Position numbers and translations under genes: made by a program
The notes under the pieces: model-generated
Database searches by the model: none
What the model was told of the DNA's origin: nothing
The model's input: the letters and a program-made list of their open reading frames with translations, nothing else
DNA from: Poecilobothrus nobilitatus
Taxonomy: Eukaryota > Arthropoda > Insecta > Diptera > Dolichopodidae
DNA: 64,000 nt
Direction: 5' to 3'
NCBI GenBank assembly: GCA_947095535.1
Contig: OX352774.1
Span: 175,210,200 to 175,274,199, forward strand
Part shown: piece by piece, positions 57,775 through 64,000 of the stretch
How positions within the stretch are numbered: the stretch's first letter is position 1
Layout of the letters: every line of letters begins with the position of its first letter

Positions 57775-60015
57775 TCAGTACACTTTTAAAACAAGCGCCC
57801 CAAAAGTAATCTTACTCTCATTTGTTGGTGGATTATTCTTCTATCGATATTAGAGGTAAAGAAAGTGTGTCAGATTTTAATTTGACAATTGACTAAGCTG
57901 TCATGTTACGATTTGACAATGTAAGCAGCCAAATTAAAATTTAAGACGCCATGATTTTTTTTTTTTATGTATACAATTTATGACTGGTTAAATCGCTTAT
58001 GAATTATTTCTGTTCTTAAAGTTAATATCTTTATATTTCTTCTGACATATATTTATTCAGCTTTGTATTGTACTCTTATTTATGATTTTTCTGAAAACTT
58101 GGAAAGCCTAAAAAAACAAAATCTAAAAAAAAACAAAAAAAAACAAATTTCTTACATAAAGTCAGTCAGTCAGATATTTAAATTTAATTACATTTAGTTT
58201 ATTTGAAAAAAAGAAAAAAAAAAAAAAACAAAATTAACTTTATATGTAATACAAACTTATTTATATTAATAATAAATAATCATAGATTTATTTTTCCAAT
58301 CAAATTTCACTATAATTAATTTTAATGCGACCATCAATAAAATAAATTGTTAAAATTTTTTAGTAAAATTGTACAAGATTTTAATATTCAAATATACTTG
58401 ATGATAATTTTTTTTATATAATCATACATACTTATATAAAAAATAAAGGGGGCTTAAAATTATTGGTAGGTATTATGGCAATGCTAAAAAATAAAATTTG
58501 ATAAAAAAAATAAAAAAAAAAACCCCTTCACAAAATCATGTAACCCATTGCAAAACCAATTTTTTTTTTTTTTTTTGAAAATTTACATTTTTTTAATATA
58601 TGATTGTAAATCACAGTTTAGTAACAAGGGCATTTTTTTAACATCTATAACACAAAAAAAAAAAAAAAAACAAAAAACCACACAGATGTTATGAGAGCTG
58701 TAATAAAAAACAAAAAACCTCTTGTTGTGACGGCAATCAAAGGAGCTTAAGTCCTAATCCTGTGGTTTATTTCGTTAAAGTATCTCACTTTTACTGTGGT
58801 TATTTATTTCATTTTTTTATTTTAATTTCTTATTTTTTTTTTTATTATTTTCAATTTTTGTATTACTATGGATTTGCGAATGTGATATACCAATGTGTTT
58901 TGAATAAAAAAATAAAACCTTCATTATTACTATAATAAAAAATTAACAAAACAAAAAAAAAAAAGAAAAATTGTATACTTGTTTCATATAATATATACTG
59001 CACTCTTAATGGGATAATGATACTTTGTGCAACGATTTTATATATTAAAACGTATAGAAAATGAAAAATTTTGTACGAGCTCATATAGAACAGAAATACA
59101 ATACTTATAGTATTTAAAATATATAAAATGAAATCAACTTGTTTATGATTAAAACTGAAAAACTGTAAAACCAAACACTCTATGACAACTGAACTCCTCT
59201 TTCGGTATTAAATATGACAACTGAAGTACTCTTTCGGTATAAAATATTTAAATAACTTTAGTAACTTCTCTTTTAGATTAAATAATGCAATAAAAAATCT
59301 TTGACATAAATAACTGGTTTTTATCGTTAGGATTATCGTTAGAATTTAGAAATGTTTATAAAGACAATGGAAATTAAAAAGCATTGAAATTATATGCAAA
59401 ATATTTCACGAGTACAGTACGATTAAGATCCTATAAAATTTTAAAATTTGATAGAAATAATATATTTAGATGTTAAATAAATCAAAATCCTGTCAAACTC
59501 TCACTTATAGATATTTTATAGATGATTGTCTTTGCCCAGCTAAAATAAAGTCAGTTCTTTCTAAGTGAAAATCTTTTGAAAAAGAGCCAAGAAGTTGTAT
59601 AAATGTGCATGCTTACACCCGTGGCAGTTCGAAGATTGTAAAAATAGAATTTCCATGTACGTTCATAGTATAAGAGTATCCTGCATAGTGCATAGAGATT
59701 TATTATCCACATCGGTATTCCTGGTGCTAAAAAACGTCGGTTTGTGTTCAATATGATACAAAAAATTTTACTCCAGTCTACACATAAAACTTCTCCTTTT
59801 TCTTTCTTTTTTTATTATCCCCTCCTAAAAGTCCTTGACTCTCTGTTGCTAAACTAAAGCCCATCGATTATTCCTTTAAAAAAAATAATTAAATAAATAT
59901 GACATAATATTTTAAATAAATCCTTGAAACGCTCTCTTGTCCCATATAATTAATTCATATATAAATTTAGTATACCAACCCGACACCTTTAAATATTTAA
60001 ATAGTCAAAATAAAT
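57775..60015. other. Non-coding DNA
   Basis: A GC-richer patch at 57770-57960 contains GCGCCCCAAAAGTAATCTTA and an inverted TTTTAATTTG/CAAATTAAAA pair (57876 and 57931). A 32-bp tandem duplication with TATGACAACTGAA and CTCTTTCGGTAT lies at 59181-59246. The frames at 58866-59174 and 59551-59751 (minus) are unrecognised. Confidence 0.45.
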
Positions 60016-60032
60016 ATTATTATAGAGCTACA

Positions 60033-60130
60033 TCCTGTTATTTATTTATTTTATTTATTTTGGTTTCCCCACCATAAGTATACAATGTAATGAGGAAATA
60101 AATTAAACTATCCCTTACAGGTGTTGTTGA
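60033..60130 (-). mobile_element. Possible LINE 3' end with (AAATA)n tail
   Basis: On the minus strand, CATTGTATACTTATGGTGGG followed by GAAACCAAAATAAATAAAAT and AAATAAATAACAGG resembles the 3' terminus of insect non-LTR elements that end in short A-rich repeats. No reverse transcriptase motif is visible upstream on that strand, so this may be a simple (TTTA)n microsatellite. Confidence 0.25.
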
Positions 60131-60134
60131 GGTA

Positions 60135-62540
60135 TAAGTATTAAATTATAGTGCGCCAACTTACGTACTTCGTCATTGGTCAAATACTTCTAATTTTGTT
60201 GTATTATTTCCGATTTATATATAGTTCTATTTTAAAAACCATGGTCACATTTCAAGTCATGATATAGTCACGGTATAATCACATTTCAAAAACCTCCATT
60301 TTGTTGATTGTTGAGGCTTATACCGGAGAATTTTAAGAATGTTGAAAGTCGAAGTATTAAGAAGGATAAAGAAAAATCGTTATTTGTTTTTATACATAAA
60401 AAGAAGGAAAAGGTAAATAACATCTGAGAATGGTCGTAACTCGTACGTAATGTACACTATGTGGATGAATAATTTAACAAGGCGAAAGAAAGAACAAAAT
60501 ACGCAGAGATTATCAATAATGCTTTATACTATGCATTTACATAATCTTCAACATTTGAAGTCGGATAGGCAATGCAACATTGGATTTAAATAATATCATT
60601 TTAATATGTGCAGTGAGCTCGTACAATTATATGTACATATATATATATACATTTTAATATGAATATTCATATTTTATGTAATTTTTAGATTACACTTATA
60701 ACTGAAATTTAACTGTAAAATTAAATATCTTAATTAGTGAGATTTTATTCTCTCACTCATATTTTATTTTTAACTTTTTCTCTTTATCCCTTCTAATGAT
60801 AAATTTTATATACATATATAAGTATTTTTTGCTTTGAAAGTATTTAAAGGATTAAAATTAAATTTTCTATTGTAGAATATATATTACTTATATAAAATTA
60901 TATATATATATAAGTATATATACAAGGTTTTAAAAATTAACAAATAAAAAATAATTGACCTTATGCATATTATTATTTCTGTTTATTAATATGTAATAAA
61001 CATAATATGACTATATATAATAAAATAAGGGTTAAAACAAAACTATATATGTACATTACTTATATTATTACCTGTATAACCACCATAAAAAAAAACAACC
61101 AATTCTATAGATATTGTAATTCCATAATAATTGATTTTATCACATCATCTATACATCTTTAAAAAGAAGATAATGATTTTTAAAATCAATTAAAGATTTA
61201 CTTTTTAACGATTTTCATTTTAAATCTTATCAAAGGACTGTTTTTCACTTTTTGACTAGAGTCAGTTATTATAATATTATTTTACAAATCAAAAAAAAAA
61301 AAACCACCATTTTGAATTTATTTAGCATATTATAAAGAGATCAATTCGTTGTTATAGTAACAATTTTGTTTTTATAGGAATGTATGAAAAGATTTAAAAA
61401 AAGATCAAAAAGAAATTAAAGATTTGATTTTACTGTCAATTGTCTAGTCGTTAAAAATTTTAATAACTTTAAGCAAATTTTAAAAATTACTTATCGTTAT
61501 ATTTAGTGAGCATCAAACAAATTTTAAATTCTTTTCCAATTAAAATAAATCTCAAAATTATATCTGATATGTAATTTTTTTTTTTTTTCTTTTTGTTATG
61601 ACAAGTAGACCCAACCCAATGCTAAAATATAAGATTGTTTTACATAATTAACATTTGATTTTTTAACAGACACATAGGTATGTACTCTCATTAACATTTC
61701 CTAGCATTACTATGTAAATATTTAAAAGCACTAAGCACTGAGATTAATTAAGACCATAATGAGGTAAAGTTAATTAAGAATATCGAACGACATTGATTAC
61801 CTAAATCTTTGTCCTTAACTAAAATTCACTTCATACAATTTTAAAATAAATAAGCATCAGTTTTTAAAGCTAAGCTAAGTTTTTGGTACCAAAATTCTAA
61901 TACATAAACATTAAAAAAACATAATACGAAACTTTAAAAAGAAAATTATTTTTTTTTTTAAATAAAATCATTTAATTATATTAAATTCTAAAGAAATTAA
62001 TTTCTAAAGAGGATAAGAATACCTCCTTAACCTCCTTGGAATACTTTGACAACTGAAACGAATTAAATTATTTCTGATAGTACTTGAGAAATGCAAAAAG
62101 TTCTTGAGGTAAACAAATTAGGAGGATTAGATTGATGATTTTTTAGGTGTTCTTTAATAATGTCCTAAGAAATAAGAGCGAAACGGCTTTATTTTCTTTT
62201 GTTTTAAAGCTGTAATAAAATCGAAATCGCGATGTTTTTTAAGTTTGGTTTCATTACCGTTTCGACGGAAAAATAAAGTCGTATAGGCCTTTTTTCCAAA
62301 AACATATTATGTTTGTTAGGTTTTTGTATTCAGAACATGTTGTTGTTTCATCTTATTCCAAAAAGTTTGTTTGGTGTACTTTGGAAGTTTGGCTTCGTGA
62401 GAGCAATGAATGTTTCTATAAAAATATATTCCCACTAGAAAATCCCCTGTGCAATTGCACAATTTCTATAGATTCAAAAACATTTACGTTATCATACTGA
62501 CTCCCTTACTACCTGTATTAAGGGAGGGATTATTACATGT
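60135..62540. other. Non-coding AT-rich DNA
   Basis: TATA microsatellite lies at about 60635-60652 and 60900-60930. The frame at 62309-62500 (plus) encodes a 63-residue peptide with several cysteines that I do not recognise. It lies directly beside the element end at 62542 and may be a relic of it. Confidence 0.45.
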
Positions 62541-62541
62541 A

Positions 62542-62671
62542 TTTTTTTTTAGCTTAGGTATATTAAGAACCTAACTAAAATAACTTATGGATTTTTAATT
62601 TAATTTGAATTTTTTAGGTGTAGGGTATAAATAAGCCGGTTGCATCGACTTACTGTTCTTTTACTTGTTTT
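62542..62671 (-). mobile_element. Isolated terminus of the 52.6-kb element, inverted
   Basis: On the minus strand this repeats the first about 130 bp of the element at 52609, including AAAACAAGTAA, AACAGTAAGTCGATGCAACC, TTATTTATACCCTACACC and CCATAAGTTATTTTAGTTAG, with about six differences (about 95% identity by eye). Similarity stops at the A-run after AAGCTAAAAAA. None of the 142-bp units or the GGACGGACAT block follows, so this copy is truncated or represents a shorter family member. Confidence 0.85.
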
Positions 62672-62679
62672 TTTTTTTG

Positions 62680-64000
62680 CTTGAAAAAAATTTGCTGAAT
62701 TTATTTTATTTAAATGTACTTTGGAAGAGGTCTTTACTATATTTAATAAAAGATTCATGTCTCTGATAATGAAATTTCATAAATTTTCGGGGGCTTTTTT
62801 TTTGTGACTGTCGTTTTCGACAGCTTTTTAATTTAATTGTCTAATAATAAATTAGTACAAATTTATGAATCAATTGTGAGAGAAGGCTTCTAAAATGATA
62901 TTTTCTATGTTATTTTTTCTTTTTTTTTAAGAAAAATATCCATTTCTATAATATTTAGTAAGTTTCTGATTTCTGTTATGAAATATAATTAGCTAAATCT
63001 GCCGAATTTTATATTAATAAAAAAAATTCGAATATTTTATGTTATATCAAAAATGCAGCTTAAAAAATCAAAATTCCAACCTAAATAAACAAAACTATTT
63101 TAAAGTCTGTTACGAAGCTTTTACCAGCTTTTATACTAATGAAAACAAAATCAAAAATAAAATCGGCCTATTATTTTTTTTTTATAAATATGAGACTTAC
63201 TATAAACTTTGCTCTTTTCACTTTCAGGCGTTTTAATTTTATTAAGAGTACCTATTCTTATTTTTTTTTTCCAAAACAAAGATTGAAAACGCCAACAGAA
63301 GATTAATAATTTATTTTTAATTTACCGCTGCGACCAGTTCATAATGGATGTGGCGGTCAAATTTAAAAATTAAAAATTTGCTAAATTTATATCGAAAATG
63401 TGTGTTTTTTAAGTATGTACTTTTCCTTTTTTGACTGTACTCACTTTTAATGAACGGTTTGTGTCTCTGATAATATTTGGTCTCTGGTAATAATATTTAC
63501 TAAATTTATTTATATTTTTAATTAACAGTTTGTGTCTCTTGATAATACTTTGAGTCAAAGATTTGTGTCTCTGGTAATAAAATTTTAAATTATTAAATAA
63601 AAATACAGAAATATCATCATTGCCAGTTTAGTTTACATTCAGTGTGAGTGTTTTATTATAGATATAAAATATATTTTTTTACATGTTGGCAAGGTCTCGC
63701 CAATATCTTTATGTATTATATTATAGATTTTGCAGAAGCTTTAAGTAAAACAAATTGTAGTAAAGACAAAACTTATAACTTCTGCAAAAAGGGATACACA
63801 TTTTCTTGTTCAGAAATTTTTAAGAGTAATAAGATTAGGATGGATAATTACAAATTCCTAGTTGTTTATATATGTATATCTAAGAAAGTTAATAAGGAAG
63901 GGGTTTATTTATAGCTATATGTATTGTAAAAGATTCCAACCACATCAGGTATAATAATAAAAATCATCCAGTTTTAACAAAAAGTATTAAAATAATGTGT
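62680..64000. repeat. Non-coding DNA with a GTGTCTCTGATAAT-like motif cluster
   Basis: The motif TTTGTGTCTCTGATAAT or a close variant occurs at about 63459, 63480 (GGTCTCTGGTAATAAT), 63529 (GTGTCTCTTGATAAT) and 63563 (GTGTCTCTGGTAATAA), with an outlier at 62757. Spacing is irregular (21, 49 and 34 bp). The frames at 63039-63236 and 63648-63914 (plus) are unrecognised and unsupported. Confidence 0.5.

Noticed and set aside
57795..57820. GCGCCCCAAAAGTAATCTTA, reminiscent of mariner terminal repeats
   Set aside because: No partner inverted repeat, no TA target duplication and no transposase remnant were found.

Overview
The window looks like a very AT-rich stretch of an insect nuclear genome, most likely a brachyceran fly. 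The evidence is: (1) long poly(A)/poly(T) tracts and (TA)n/(TATG)n microsatellites almost everywhere; (2) decayed non-LTR retrotransposon reverse transcriptase ends (RTE-type and CR1/Jockey-like); (3) a tRNA-derived SINE family; (4) an element at 52.6-53.7 kb whose layout, from memory, is typical of repeats in schizophoran flies (AACAAGTAA... start, ATACCCTACACC, then GGACGGACATCGCTAAATCG); and (5) a decayed copy of a eukaryotic mitochondrial Hsp60 coding region. I found no intact host gene, no tRNA or rRNA gene and no CRISPR array. Almost every short open frame lies in low-complexity DNA. The window is best read as intergenic or deep-intronic sequence filled with decaying mobile elements.

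Layout. 0-8 kb: low-complexity DNA with an 80-bp tandem duplication (2.5 kb), a minus-strand SINE (3.9-4.1 kb) and a fragment of an (ATT)n-tailed dispersed element (5.7-6.1 kb). 8-10 kb: a possible cullin-3-like pseudogene, a truncated SINE and a LINE reverse transcriptase C-terminus. 11.4-15.8 kb: two loci of an unusual composite repeat (core units of about 90 bp plus short-unit arms), and a candidate MITE. 17-18.3 kb: an unrecognised cysteine-containing ORF and a double-tailed copy of the (ATT)n element. 20-23 kb: (AAT)n, a SINE and a second type of LINE end. 27-29.1 kb: an hsp60 pseudogene and an RTE pseudogene, both minus strand. 30.7-32.6 kb: a nearly perfect forward-inverted-forward rearrangement with arms of about 609 bp. 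36.5-37.4 kb: a tRNA-like fragment and a third composite-repeat locus. 41.3-41.7 kb: the end of a second RTE copy. 44.3-44.6 kb: a spaced direct duplication. 49.0-49.5 kb: a fourth composite-repeat locus. 52.2-53.7 kb: the best-preserved SINE and a fly-type element with 142-bp internal repeats; the first 130 bp of that element recur inverted at 62.5-62.7 kb. 63.4-63.6 kb: a small cluster of a GTGTCTCTGATAAT-like motif.

There is no pathway-level gene system here. What links the parts is retrotransposition: LINE ends, SINEs and an apparent processed pseudogene coexist, as expected when LINE machinery copies cellular and tRNA-derived RNAs. The two strongest anomalies are the four-locus composite repeat, in which a shared core is flanked by arms whose sequence differs at each locus, and the 31-32 kb inverted triplication, which is either very recent or an assembly or amplification artefact. 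All calls were made by eye, and percent identities are estimates.
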